Below, one piece after another: positions 15,823 to 24,520 of a DNA stretch of 42,471 nt (positions are counted from its first letter, which is position 1; the number at the start of each line of letters is the position of its first letter). The notes beneath the pieces were generated by a model. That model worked only from the letters and a program-made list of their open reading frames with translations. It did not search any database and was not told the DNA's origin. The translations under genes were made by a program, and so were the position numbers. Origin of the DNA: an uncultured Pelagibacteraceae bacterium (GTDB lineage Bacteria > Pseudomonadota > Alphaproteobacteria > Pelagibacterales > Pelagibacteraceae); NCBI GenBank assembly GCA_902588315.1, contig CACIOP010000010.1:1-42471 (forward strand), in the 5' to 3' direction.

Positions 15823-16709
15823 TTTCAAATAATAAATTAGCAATTTTTTTAATTATAATCTCAGTTTTTTGTGGAACATTGATGTTAACCTTTTTAAAAT
15901 TAGCACAAGAAGAAGTTAATGTTTATGTTGCTGGATTTTTTAGATTTTTATTTGGTTTACTAATTATTTTTCCCTATATGCTAAAATCTAAATTTACAGT
16001 TTTTAAAACCAATCATCATAAAAAACATTTTTTAAGAGCAGTTTTAAATTTACCTTCAATGTTGTTATATTTCTCAGCTTTAGTAATGATGCCAATTGAA
16101 AAAGCTACAGCAATATCTTTTGTTGTTCCTTTCATAGTAACTATTTTGGCTGTTTTATTTCTTGGTGAAAAAATTTACATTTATAGGAGTTTTGCACTGG
16201 TTTTAGGATTTATAGGAATGTTAATAATTTTAAGACCAGGAATAATTGAAATTTCTCTTGGAGTTTACATGGCACTGGTATCGTCTTTTATGTGGTCAAT
16301 AGTGATTATAATTACAAAAACTATCGCAAAAGACGATAGTTCGATTACGATTTTATCTTATGGATACACATATATGACAATTTTTAGTTTCATCATTGCG
16401 TTGTTTTATTGGCAAACACCTAGTTTTCAAACTTTGATTTATTTATTTTTTGCAGGTTTATTTGGTACATTGTTACATCTTTGCATAAATCACGCATACA
16501 AATTAGTAGATGTTAGTATGACACAACCATACTCGTTTCTAAGTTTAGTGTTTGCTTCTTTAATTGGATATTATATTTTTAATGAAACACCTGATCTCTT
16601 CACTTGGATTGGTGCTAGTGTTATATTTTTAGGTGTTTTAATCATGTCATATCGTGAAATGAAGCTTGATAAAGAAATTATAAGAAAACGAATAGATATT
16701 AAATCTTAA
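15819..16709 (+). CDS. EamA / DMT superfamily transporter
   Basis: This 296-residue membrane protein has about ten hydrophobic segments in two EamA repeats. The first ends with LGEKIYIYRSFALVLGFIGM and a following RPG, the second with FNETPDLFTWIGASVI; both are typical DMT patterns. Substrate is unknown. The only start in place is TTG at 15819, overlapping the preceding stop (TTGA), with an early lysine before the first helix. Its stop codon overlaps that of the convergent tctA by four bases. Confidence 0.85.
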   Translation: MISNNKLAIFLIIISVFCGTLMLTFLKLAQEEVNVYVAGFFRFLFGLLIIFPYMLKSKFTVFKTNHHKKHFLRAVLNLPSMLLYFSALVMMPIEKATAISFVVPFIVTILAVLFLGEKIYIYRSFALVLGFIGMLIILRPGIIEISLGVYMALVSSFMWSIVIIITKTIAKDDSSITILSYGYTYMTIFSFIIALFYWQTPSFQTLIYLFFAGLFGTLLHLCINHAYKLVDVSMTQPYSFLSLVFASLIGYYIFNETPDLFTWIGASVIFLGVLIMSYREMKLDKEIIRKRIDIKS

Positions 16710-18205
16710 TTTTTCTTCCTAAAAGTTTTGTAGATATGCCAAACTACAATTAAAATTGTAGTAGCTAAGATACATGCAGTTAAAGTTCTATCCCACAAAA
16801 ATTCCCAAGAACCATTACTTAATAATAAAGATCGTCTCAAGTTTTCTTCCATCAATCCACCAAGTACAAAAGCTAATATCAAAGGCGGCATCGGAAAATC
16901 ATATAATCTTAAAAAGGTAGCTACTACAGCTATTCCAATCATTAAATAAATATCAAAATTATTAAACGACATTACATAAATCCCAGTAACAGAGAAAAAT
17001 AAAATTAAAGGGATTAAATAATTTTTAGGGACAGCAAGAATTCTAGCAATGTAAGGAATAAGTGGTAAGTTTAATATAAGAAGAATTACCATTCCAATAT
17101 ACATAGACATAATTATTGACCAAAAAATCTCTGGATTAGTCATGTAAAGTCTAGGACCAGGCTGAACACCAAATCCTAAAAGTGCACCTAGCATTACCGC
17201 TGTTGTTCCACTTCCAGGAATTCCCAAAGTAAGCATTGGCACAAAAGAACCTGAGCAAGCTGCATTATTTGCAGTTTCTGGTGCAGATAAACCATTTACA
17301 CTTCCTTTACCAAATTTTTCCTTTTCTTCATCACTCACAACGTTTCGTTCCATTCCATAAGCCAAAAAGGAAGCAATTGTTGCACCAGCTCCTGGAAGAA
17401 CACCAATTAAAAAACCAATTACTGATGATCTTGGAATTGTCTTATACATTTTTGTTCGTTCTTCTTTATTAATTTTAATTGAGCCTAACTCAGTTAAAGA
17501 AACTTGTTTAGCAGCACTGGTTGGGTCATTTCTTTTTAAGATAATTGTTAACGCTTCACTCATTGCAAATGTTGCCATCACAACAAGTACAAAACTAATA
17601 CCGTCAGTTAAGTTCATATTATTAAATGTAAATCTTGTAATATCAGACAAACTATCTTGGCCGACAGATGCTAACATCAATCCAAGTACTACCATCATCA
17701 TTGCTTTTAAAAATTGTCCTTTAGAAGAAAAGGCAGCAATCGCTGTTAAACCTAAAATCATCAAAGCAAAGTAATCTGGTGATCTAAAAGATAAACTTAC
17801 TTTTGATAAACTTGGAGCCATAAATAATAAATAAATTGCAGATAATGTTCCACCTGCAAACGAACTCCATGCTGCAATCGCTAAAGCCTTACCCGCCTTA
17901 CCTTGTTGTGCCATAGGATAACCATCAAATGAAGTTGCAACTGTTCCAGGAACACCGGGTGCATTTAACAATATAGAAGAAGTAGAACCACCAAATACTG
18001 CTCCATAATAAACGCCAGCCATCAAAATTAATCCTGTTGCAGGATCGAAACCATAGGTAATTGGTATCATCAATGCGATAGCTGTCATTGGCCCAAGACC
18101 AGGAAGCATTCCAATGATTGTTCCAAAAAAACAACCGATCATAACCATTAATATGTTCTGAAAAGTAAGTGCTGTTGTTAATCCAATTAATATTCCTTCA
18201 ATCAT
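16706..18205 (-). CDS. tctA: tripartite tricarboxylate transporter large permease TctA
   Basis: TctA is the large membrane subunit (499 residues, about twelve helices) of a TTT uptake system driven by an ion gradient. Both halves carry the family glycine/proline motif: GMLPGLGPMTAIALMIP near residue 35 and GVLPGAGATIASFL in the second half. It overlaps tctB by four bases (ATGA) and is last in the tctC-tctB-tctA operon. The substrate is probably a carboxylate, but TTT specificity lies in TctC and cannot be read here. Confidence 0.93.
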   Translation of the reverse strand: MIEGILIGLTTALTFQNILMVMIGCFFGTIIGMLPGLGPMTAIALMIPITYGFDPATGLILMAGVYYGAVFGGSTSSILLNAPGVPGTVATSFDGYPMAQQGKAGKALAIAAWSSFAGGTLSAIYLLFMAPSLSKVSLSFRSPDYFALMILGLTAIAAFSSKGQFLKAMMMVVLGLMLASVGQDSLSDITRFTFNNMNLTDGISFVLVVMATFAMSEALTIILKRNDPTSAAKQVSLTELGSIKINKEERTKMYKTIPRSSVIGFLIGVLPGAGATIASFLAYGMERNVVSDEEKEKFGKGSVNGLSAPETANNAACSGSFVPMLTLGIPGSGTTAVMLGALLGFGVQPGPRLYMTNPEIFWSIIMSMYIGMVILLILNLPLIPYIARILAVPKNYLIPLILFFSVTGIYVMSFNNFDIYLMIGIAVVATFLRLYDFPMPPLILAFVLGGLMEENLRRSLLLSNGSWEFLWDRTLTACILATTILIVVWHIYKTFRKKN

Positions 18206-18672
18206 CCCATAACTCCTATTGATTGTAAGAATGGATCCCTCAAGTATATATCAAGGATACCATGTAGGAGGTACATAAAGACAGCAACAAATGGAAAGGA
18301 TAATAAAAACATTAAAATCCATCTTCGTTCTCCTAAAAAATAATATGACGCAAATAAAAATAAAGACGTAGTTAAAAAATATCCAACTTTTAAAATTGTA
18401 GCTCCATAAATAATTGCAATCAGTATAAGTATACCTGTTTTTTTATACTCTAAGCTTTTATGTTCTACTTTAATTGTATTTGGATCTGGTAGAATAAGTT
18501 TTAATCCAGAAAAAAATAATCCTGCATAACCTAAATAAATTGGAAATGTTCGTGCATTAAACGGTGCATTTTCATCAAATGCAAATACTTGAATTTGGTA
18601 AGCAGTATATAAATAAAATGCTGAAAAAATAAAAAAGAGCAGTGATATAATTTTTGTAGTATTTATATTCAC
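18202..18672 (-). CDS. tctB: tripartite tricarboxylate transporter small permease TctB
   Basis: This 156-residue protein has four hydrophobic segments, the normal pattern of the small TTT membrane subunit. The N-terminal FNARTFPIYLGYAG stretch fits the family (FPxxLG). Translation starts at GTG 18672; a short AAGAG lies a few bases upstream, and there is no alternative ATG. It overlaps tctA by four bases. The 27-base gap from tctC contains a hairpin that overlaps the tctC stop. Confidence 0.88.
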   Translation of the reverse strand: MNINTTKIISLLFFIFSAFYLYTAYQIQVFAFDENAPFNARTFPIYLGYAGLFFSGLKLILPDPNTIKVEHKSLEYKKTGILILIAIIYGATILKVGYFLTTSLFLFASYYFLGERRWILMFLLSFPFVAVFMYLLHGILDIYLRDPFLQSIGVMG

Positions 18673-18686
18673 TGCTCTTGTTTCAA

Positions 18687-18703
18687 ATAATCCTAAGGAT
18701 TAT
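18687..18703 (-). other. hairpin after tctC, between binding protein and permease genes
   Basis: ATAATCCT (18687-18694) and AGGATTAT (18696-18703) form a perfect inverted repeat around one base; in RNA the loop would open to 3 or 5 bases. It overlaps the tctC stop codon and is not followed by a long T-tract. This position suits a 3'-end stabiliser or partial terminator that lets the binding protein be made in excess of the permeases. Confidence 0.55.
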
Positions 18704-19680
18704 ATAACTCCTAATTTTTTCATAAGAGCTGTCATTTCTTGAGTTTGTTTTTCTAAGAAAGAAACAAACTTGCCTTCTGGATTATATATATTAACCCAAG
18801 CATTTCTTGCTCTGACAGTTTCCCATTCAGGAGTTTTTTGTACATCACCAAGCATTTTTGCAATAGCTGCTCTATCAGCATTGCTCATACCTGGAGGGCC
18901 AAAGAAACCTCTCCAGTTAACGAATTGTACATCGTATCCTTGTTCTTTAAGAGTTGGTGCATCTGGTGCATCAGAAACTCTTGAAGGAGCAGTAATACCA
19001 ATAATTCTTACTTGATCTCTTGCACCCATCAATTCACCTAGACCAGTTGAAATGATTTGAGTTTCTCCAGATAAAAGTCCAGCCAAAGCTTTTCCACCAG
19101 CATCATATGGAATGTATTGAACAGCATTCGGATCTGCGCCTGCAGCTTGGAAAGCTAAAGCACCAATTAAATGGTCCATACTTCCTCTTACTGATCCTCC
19201 AGCCATTTTAACGGAATTTGGATCTTTTTTATATGCATTAACTACATCTTTAAAATTTTTAAAAGATGAACTTTTTGCAACTGCGATAGCACCGTAGTCA
19301 CCAATTACACCAGCGATTGGCACAACATCTTTATAAGATAAAGTTCCACTTCCTTTTACATAACCTTTGTGTCTAGTAATTGATCTTAATACTAATGGTG
19401 TTGATTGAACTAAAACTGTGTTAGCAGGTTTAGTATTGATCATGTAAGCTAAAGCTTTACCACCACCACCACCTGACATATTTTCAAATGATGCACTACT
19501 TAACATTCCAGCTTTTGTTAAAGCTTCTCCAGTACCTCTAGCAGTTCCATCCCAACCACCACCAGCACCACCACCAATTACAAAGTGCAATTTATCAATT
19601 GCTACTGAGCTTGAAGTTGTTGCTGAGAATAATAGGATTGCTGAGAATAATACTGAAACTATTTTTTTTAAGTTTTTCAT
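18700..19680 (-). CDS. tctC: tripartite tricarboxylate transporter substrate-binding protein TctC
   Basis: This periplasmic binding protein of the Bug/TctC family (326 residues) captures the ligand for TctAB. The signal peptide ends near A27 (TTSSSVA). The mature start LHFVIGGGAGGGWDGTARG is the Bug-type ligand loop. Further family features are SVRGSMDHLIGALAFQAAG, YIPYDAGGKAL, and near the end WRGFFGPPGMS. It is first in the operon; a GAGAGGG Shine-Dalgarno lies 7-13 bases upstream of ATG. A TATAAT lies on the minus strand about 36 bases upstream. Confidence 0.92.
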   Translation of the reverse strand: MKNLKKIVSVLFSAILLFSATTSSSVAIDKLHFVIGGGAGGGWDGTARGTGEALTKAGMLSSASFENMSGGGGGKALAYMINTKPANTVLVQSTPLVLRSITRHKGYVKGSGTLSYKDVVPIAGVIGDYGAIAVAKSSSFKNFKDVVNAYKKDPNSVKMAGGSVRGSMDHLIGALAFQAAGADPNAVQYIPYDAGGKALAGLLSGETQIISTGLGELMGARDQVRIIGITAPSRVSDAPDAPTLKEQGYDVQFVNWRGFFGPPGMSNADRAAIAKMLGDVQKTPEWETVRARNAWVNIYNPEGKFVSFLEKQTQEMTALMKKLGVI

Positions 19681-19715
19681 TATTTATCCCTCTCTTAATT
19701 TAAAAATATAAGTTA

Positions 19716-19721
19716 ATTATA
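19716..19721 (-). promoter_or_regulatory. candidate -10 element of the tctCBA operon
   Basis: The minus strand reads TATAAT here, which would place the transcription start roughly 28-30 bases upstream of the tctC ATG. I see no good -35 at normal spacing. The remaining 216-base gap (19681-19896) between tctC and the divergent AbrB gene is AT-rich, and I see no gene, tRNA or strong hairpin in it. Confidence 0.35.
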
Positions 19722-19896
19722 GTCTTAATCTTTATTCAACCTCTAATTAAGTAACACAACCTTTGATTGAAAGTATATTTTAAAAAAAATATTAATAAAA
19801 CTTGGAATTCTATTAATTTTAAAAATTAAATTTTCACTTTATTTACTAATACATTTTTTCTTATCTTTTACATAGTAGATGATAGAAACTTAATGA

Positions 19897-20973
19897 ATGG
19901 TTAAACATCAAATCAAATCTTATCTTGAAAATGCAAAACAAATATTTTCAATTAAATTTATTTCTGTTTTAATAATATCCTTTCCTGGCGCAATCATTGC
20001 TCAATATTTTAATATTCCACTAGCTTGGTTTTTAGGACCTATGATTATCACGTCAATTGCTGCTTTATCAGGTCTAAAAATCATTATGCCAAAAATTGTA
20101 TTAAGTTTTATTTTGATAATTTTGGGTTTGCATATTGGAAATTACATAGACCAAAATCTATTTAATCAAATGCTTGATTGGATTTGGACCTCATTAATTA
20201 TGTTAATCTATATAATAATTTGTATTTTAGTTGTTGCTAAATATCTCCAAAAGTTTGCAAATTATGGAGAAAAAGCCTCAATATTTTCAGCAGCTCCTGG
20301 CGCACTGGGTCCTTTAATGATTTTAGCAGAAAATGAAAAAACAGATTTATCTCAAGTTGCAACTTCTCACTTAATTAGATTAATCATCATAATAACTGTT
20401 ATTCCATTTATTATAGTTAATAATACTGTCAACAATGTTTTGTTAAATGACGACTTCAATTATTTTGCTCAAAATCATTTGAATTTAATTTTACTTATTA
20501 TTACATCTTTTTTTTTTATTTTTGTTTTTGATAAAATTAAAATTCCTGCAGCTTTGCTATCTGGAACATTATTTGCGAGTGGTTTGTTGCAAATTACTGA
20601 TATAGCATCTTATAAATTACCAGATGAAACAGTAAATTTTTGCTTGCTAATTCTTGGTTCTTCGGTTGGTTGTCGGTTTGCTGAAAAAACTCTTAAAGAA
20701 ATAGCTAATAATTCTCTTCATAGTATTGTGGCTACTACTATTTTGGTAGTATTAGGTTTGTTTGCAGCCTATGTTGCAACTTTCTTTGTAGAGACAAATA
20801 TTTTAACTTTAATATTATCTTATAGTCCTGGTGGAATTTATGAGGTGGCAGTTATAGCAATTGCTTTTGATCTAGACCCAGATTTTGTTGCTTTTCACCA
20901 TATAATAAGATTACTTTTTATACTTTTCACAGTTCCTGTATTTTTAAGAGTATTAGAAAAAATTAAGAAATAA
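19897..20973 (+). CDS. AbrB family membrane protein (PF05145-like)
   Basis: This 358-residue membrane protein has about ten hydrophobic segments in two similar halves. Each half has a proline/glycine stretch of the AbrB-duplication type (PGAIIAQYFNIPLAWFLGPM first; SYSPGGIYEVAVIA in the second, and FSAAPGALGPL between). The family was called putative ammonia monooxygenase, but this is not a monooxygenase. In many genomes it sits by TctABC genes, as here, where it is divergent from tctC, so an accessory transport or regulatory role is reasonable but unproven. Its end overlaps the convergent GT9 gene by 11 bases. Confidence 0.8.
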   Translation: MVKHQIKSYLENAKQIFSIKFISVLIISFPGAIIAQYFNIPLAWFLGPMIITSIAALSGLKIIMPKIVLSFILIILGLHIGNYIDQNLFNQMLDWIWTSLIMLIYIIICILVVAKYLQKFANYGEKASIFSAAPGALGPLMILAENEKTDLSQVATSHLIRLIIIITVIPFIIVNNTVNNVLLNDDFNYFAQNHLNLILLIITSFFFIFVFDKIKIPAALLSGTLFASGLLQITDIASYKLPDETVNFCLLILGSSVGCRFAEKTLKEIANNSLHSIVATTILVVLGLFAAYVATFFVETNILTLILSYSPGGIYEVAVIAIAFDLDPDFVAFHHIIRLLFILFTVPVFLRVLEKIKK

Positions 20974-21904
20974 TTTCAGAAAGTCTTTCAAAAACTTTTT
21001 CTGCTGAGAGTTTAGATAATTCAGGAGCTTGTATTGCTTTAAAATTTTCCCTTTCGATACTTACTTTAAAAGGAGTTGTGTGAGATCCAAATAAAGCAAT
21101 TCCTTTTGAACCTAAATGAGCTGTCATATGTGCTGGTCCAGTATCATTTGCAACAACAAATGAACTATCTTTAATTAATGTTGCTAACTGAGAAATATCT
21201 AAAGCTTTACCGTTATCTAAAACACAAAGAGCATTAATATTTGACGCTTCTTTAATTTCACTTGGTCCAGGTGCAATTATTACTTTAAATTTGTTTTCTG
21301 ATTTTTCATTAATCATAGAAATTAACTCATTATAATAAGGCCATTTCTTTGAGGTTAAATGAGGCGAGCAAAATGGAAAAAGGAGAATATATTTATTTAA
21401 TTGATGGTGATTTTTTATTTGAGATATGTCTGTTGTGCTCCATGAAAAATCAGGTTTCAAAGTATGATTTGTATTTATACCTGAATTTTTTAATTGATAA
21501 TCAAATCTAGATAGAACAGAGTCTTTATCAAAATCTTCTTTTGTAGTTCCTTCAGGTAATGTTGTATCAGTAGATGACCAAGTATCTTTTATTGCTTTTG
21601 GAAATAAAATTTTTTTATAAAAAGCTGTTCTACTTGAATTCTGTAGATCGTAAACCTTAGAAAAATTATATTTTTTTATATTTTTCATTAATGAATATAA
21701 ATAAATCAGGTTTAATCTTGATAATCGCTTATCCAAAATAACATGAGAAATATGTGGATTTTTTTTAAATAAATCAAAATACGGTTTGGTTGTTAATAAA
21801 TAAATTTCATCCTCTTTATGATTCTCAGAAATATCTTGAATTGCACCACAGGCTTGAGCTATATCACCCAAAGATCCATGTTTAATGATTAAAATATTAG
21901 ACAT
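20963..21904 (-). CDS. GT9 (heptosyltransferase-like) glycosyltransferase
   Basis: This 313-residue GT-B protein is of the ADP-heptose:LPS heptosyltransferase family. Features are the opening ILIIKHGSLGDIAQACGAI, the central LLFPFCSPHLTSKKWPYY, and the donor-site signature VVANDTGPAHMTAHLG, then ALFGSHTTPF. It probably adds a core sugar to lipopolysaccharide, acting at the inner membrane. The start ATG at 21904 is 32 bases from that of the divergent DUF6165 gene. This pairing with DUF6165 suggests a shared glycan role. Confidence 0.88.
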   Translation of the reverse strand: MSNILIIKHGSLGDIAQACGAIQDISENHKEDEIYLLTTKPYFDLFKKNPHISHVILDKRLSRLNLIYLYSLMKNIKKYNFSKVYDLQNSSRTAFYKKILFPKAIKDTWSSTDTTLPEGTTKEDFDKDSVLSRFDYQLKNSGINTNHTLKPDFSWSTTDISQIKNHHQLNKYILLFPFCSPHLTSKKWPYYNELISMINEKSENKFKVIIAPGPSEIKEASNINALCVLDNGKALDISQLATLIKDSSFVVANDTGPAHMTAHLGSKGIALFGSHTTPFKVSIERENFKAIQAPELSKLSAEKVFERLSEIIS

Positions 21905-21936
21905 ATTTCTAACAATTTAACATAGTATAAAATTTA

Positions 21937-22326
21937 ATGAATAAAATTATAGTAGAAGTATCAGTTGGTGAACTTTTAGACAAAATTTCAATCTTAGAAA
22001 TTAAAAAAGAAAAAATTAAAGACCCTGAAAAACTAAAATTTATATCGAATGAACATTCGATTCTTAAAGATCAGTTAGAAAAAAGTGTTAAATCTGACGA
22101 TAAACTAAATAAACTGTTCCAAGATTTAAAAGAAATTAATGCTAAACTTTGGGTTATAGAGGATGACAAAAGAGACTGTGAAAAAAATAAAGATTTTGGA
22201 GATAAATTTATAAAATTATCTAGGGATGTTCATTTTTTGAATGATGATCGTGCAAAAATTAAATTAGAAATGAATAATCACACTGGATCAAGTATTAAAG
22301 AAATTAAAGAATATACTAGCTACTAA
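21937..22326 (+). CDS. DUF6165 family protein
   Basis: This 129-residue, highly charged, mostly helical protein fits DUF6165: the opening VEVSVGELLDKISILEIKKEKI, then NEHSILKDQLEK and NAKLWVIEDDKRDCEK, and SRDVHFLNDDRAKIKLEMN. Long heptad-like stretches suggest a coiled coil. Function is unknown. It is divergent from a GT9 gene and overlaps the convergent PhyH gene by 11 bases at the 3' ends, so the neighbourhood points to surface-glycan work. Confidence 0.75.
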   Translation: MNKIIVEVSVGELLDKISILEIKKEKIKDPEKLKFISNEHSILKDQLEKSVKSDDKLNKLFQDLKEINAKLWVIEDDKRDCEKNKDFGDKFIKLSRDVHFLNDDRAKIKLEMNNHTGSSIKEIKEYTSY

Positions 22327-23104
22327 AAACTTTAGGAAACCAATCATCTCTCATCAAATCTCCTGTTTTTAAATTGATACCATCAAATGGAGGTGAAGTT
22401 GGCCCTCCTCTATCAATATATTTTACATCATCTCCAATAAATCTCATCGAAAATGCTCTTCGTGATTTACTAGAATTGTTTCCTGTTGAACCATGTACAG
22501 TTTTAAAATTAAACAAAACAGCATCACCTAAACTTAATTCTGGAATTAAAATATTTTTTTTAAATTCTTCATCTGAAGGTAAATCCATAAAAGTACTATC
22601 ATTACTATACCAAGATTCGTTATTTGACCATTTTGTAGGTCTAATTAACTTTGACCATTTGTGAGATCCTAAAATTAATTTCAAATTATTTTTTTGATCA
22701 ACTTCATCTAATGGAATCCAAAAACTTCCAGTATCATTACCATCAACACAATAATAAGGCATATCTTGATGCCATGGTGTTTCTTTACTAGTACCTGGAT
22801 CCTTTATGAAAATATGTTCATGAAAAATTTGGGTAAATTTAGAATTAGTTGCTTCTGCAACTATTTGAGCTCCAGGTGAATTATACAAACAATCCTTAAA
22901 TTCTTCTATCCTTTCCCAATTGCAATAATCTTCAAAAAACCTTCCCTTTTCATCAGTTACATTTTCTCTTCCGTGCTTACTTGGATTGTCTAAAACTTTT
23001 TGAAATCCTTTTCTAAGTGGCTCAATCCAATCTTTAAATACATATTTAATTATTATTACACCATCACTTTGATAATCATTAATTTGTTTCTCTGATAAAA
23101 ACAT
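22316..23104 (-). CDS. phytanoyl-CoA dioxygenase (PhyH) family protein
   Basis: This 262-residue Fe(II)/2-oxoglutarate-dependent oxygenase has the iron triad H112-x-D114 (TPWHQDMPYY) and H204 (KTVHGSTGNN), with R215 or R216 in SRRAFSMRF as the likely 2-oxoglutarate anchor. The family hydroxylates many small substrates, including phosphonates and acyl-CoAs; the substrate here is unknown. It lies 2 bases downstream of the ABC permease gene on the same strand. It may act on what that transporter brings in, but this is inference. Confidence 0.87.
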   Translation of the reverse strand: MFLSEKQINDYQSDGVIIIKYVFKDWIEPLRKGFQKVLDNPSKHGRENVTDEKGRFFEDYCNWERIEEFKDCLYNSPGAQIVAEATNSKFTQIFHEHIFIKDPGTSKETPWHQDMPYYCVDGNDTGSFWIPLDEVDQKNNLKLILGSHKWSKLIRPTKWSNNESWYSNDSTFMDLPSDEEFKKNILIPELSLGDAVLFNFKTVHGSTGNNSSKSRRAFSMRFIGDDVKYIDRGGPTSPPFDGINLKTGDLMRDDWFPKVFSS

Positions 23105-23106
23105 TT

Positions 23107-23784
23107 TTATTGTTGAAAGCTGTACTTTTTCTCTAAATATTTAATTACATTGTGAATGATAAAAGTCATGAACAAATAAATTCCACCAGCGACAATAAAT
23201 ACTTCGATTGGTTTAAAAGTTGTTGAAATTATATATTTAGCAACACCTGTTAAATCCATCAAAGTCACTGTGCTTGCTAATGAAGTGCCTTTCATCATCA
23301 ATATAATTTCATTTCCGTATGCTGGTAATGATTGTCGAATGGCGATTGGAATTTGAATTTTGTAAAAAATTATTTTGTTTGATATTCCTAAACTTTTTCC
23401 AGCTTCAATAATGCCTGGTTTTATTGTTTGAAATGCTGATCTTAAAATTTCGGAGGTATATGCTCCAGTATTTAAAGTAAATGCTATTATTGCACACCAG
23501 TAGGGTTCTTTTAAAATAACCCAAAGAAATGTTGTTCTTAAATATTCGATTTGTCCTAACCCAAAATAAATTATGAATATCTGAACCAATAATGGTGTTC
23601 CTCTAAATATATATGAGTAGCCATAAGCAAATTTATTAATAAATATATTTTTATTTAATCTTAAAATTGCAAAAAAAAGACCTAGGAATAATCCAAAAAA
23701 TAATGAAGCAGATAATAATTTTAAAGTAACTACTGTTGCTCCTAAAAGTTTAGGGAAACTAGTGATCATTAAATCAAAATCCAT
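23107..23784 (-). CDS. polar amino-acid ABC transporter permease (HisM-like)
   Basis: This 225-residue inner-membrane permease of the polar amino-acid family has about five helices. The coupling-loop EAA motif reads EAGKSLGISNKIIFYKIQIP, followed by MKGTSLASTV; the N-terminal GATVVTLKL stretch is standard. It overlaps the upstream permease gene by one base. The pair would form the heterodimeric channel of a basic or polar amino-acid importer. No cognate ATPase gene is in the operon. Confidence 0.88.
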   Translation of the reverse strand: MDFDLMITSFPKLLGATVVTLKLLSASLFFGLFLGLFFAILRLNKNIFINKFAYGYSYIFRGTPLLVQIFIIYFGLGQIEYLRTTFLWVILKEPYWCAIIAFTLNTGAYTSEILRSAFQTIKPGIIEAGKSLGISNKIIFYKIQIPIAIRQSLPAYGNEIILMMKGTSLASTVTLMDLTGVAKYIISTTFKPIEVFIVAGGIYLFMTFIIHNVIKYLEKKYSFQQ

Positions 23785-24476
23785 TAATACCCCTTGCTAT
23801 ATTTTACTTCTAACTTATTTATTAACTTCATGCTTATATACGTAAGCAACAAATACAAAACTGCTGCTAAAGAATAAAAAAACAGTGGATCTCGTGTTGA
23901 GCCAGCTGCAATATAAGATTGTCTCATTATTTCAACCAATCCTGTTACTGAAATAAGAGAAGTATCTTTTAAAGTTATTTGCCAAACATTGCTTAAATTT
24001 GGAATAGCTAGTCTTAGCATCTGAGGAAGTATTATTTTATAGAATTGCACAAACTTATTTATTCCAAGAACCTTTGCAGCTTCAAATTGACCTTTATCTA
24101 TAGATTGTATAGCGCCTCTAAATACTTCTGTTGAATATGCACCAGAAATAATACCAATAGCCATTGAACCAGTTATAAAAGCGTTAATTTCTATGTATTC
24201 ATAATAACCAAAAATAGAAGCTACATACATGATGGCTCCACTTCCTCCAAAAAAGAAAAGGTAGATTACTAATAGTTCAGGAACTCCACGAATAACTGTA
24301 GTGTAAAAATTACCAACTAAATTTAAAGTTTTATATTTTGAAAGCTTTAAAGGAGTAAAAATTAATGCAAAAAAGAAACCAACTAACATTGCTGTAATTG
24401 AAACAGCAACTGTCATCAGGGTTGCGTAAAATAACTCATCCCCCCAACCTGTTTTACCAAATGCGAGAAGTTCCAT
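23784..24476 (-). CDS. polar amino-acid ABC transporter permease (HisQ-like)
   Basis: This 230-residue inner-membrane permease is the partner of the following HisM-like gene. The EAA loop is EAAKVLGINKFVQFYKIILP, and LKDTSLISVTG follows. Its ATG at 24476 lies only 6 bases downstream of an 11-bp hairpin (24483-24507), so the usual Shine-Dalgarno position is occupied by the stem. Expression of the permeases is therefore probably lower than that of the binding protein. Confidence 0.88.
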   Translation of the reverse strand: MELLAFGKTGWGDELFYATLMTVAVSITAMLVGFFFALIFTPLKLSKYKTLNLVGNFYTTVIRGVPELLVIYLFFFGGSGAIMYVASIFGYYEYIEINAFITGSMAIGIISGAYSTEVFRGAIQSIDKGQFEAAKVLGINKFVQFYKIILPQMLRLAIPNLSNVWQITLKDTSLISVTGLVEIMRQSYIAAGSTRDPLFFYSLAAVLYLLLTYISMKLINKLEVKYSKGY

Positions 24477-24482
24477 ATAGAT

Positions 24483-24507
24483 TGGCGACTATATATTATA
24501 GTCGCCA
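24483..24507 (-). other. 11-bp perfect hairpin between binding-protein and permease genes
   Basis: TGGCGACTATA (24483-24493) pairs perfectly with TATAGTCGCCA (24497-24507) around a 3-base loop. It is GC-rich at its base for this genome. It sits 13 bases past the binding-protein stop and ends 6 bases before the hisQ-like ATG. With no T-tract it is better read as an mRNA 3'-end stabiliser, processing site, or translation-dampening structure than as a full terminator. Confidence 0.8.
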
Positions 24508-24520
24508 GATCTGAAATGAA

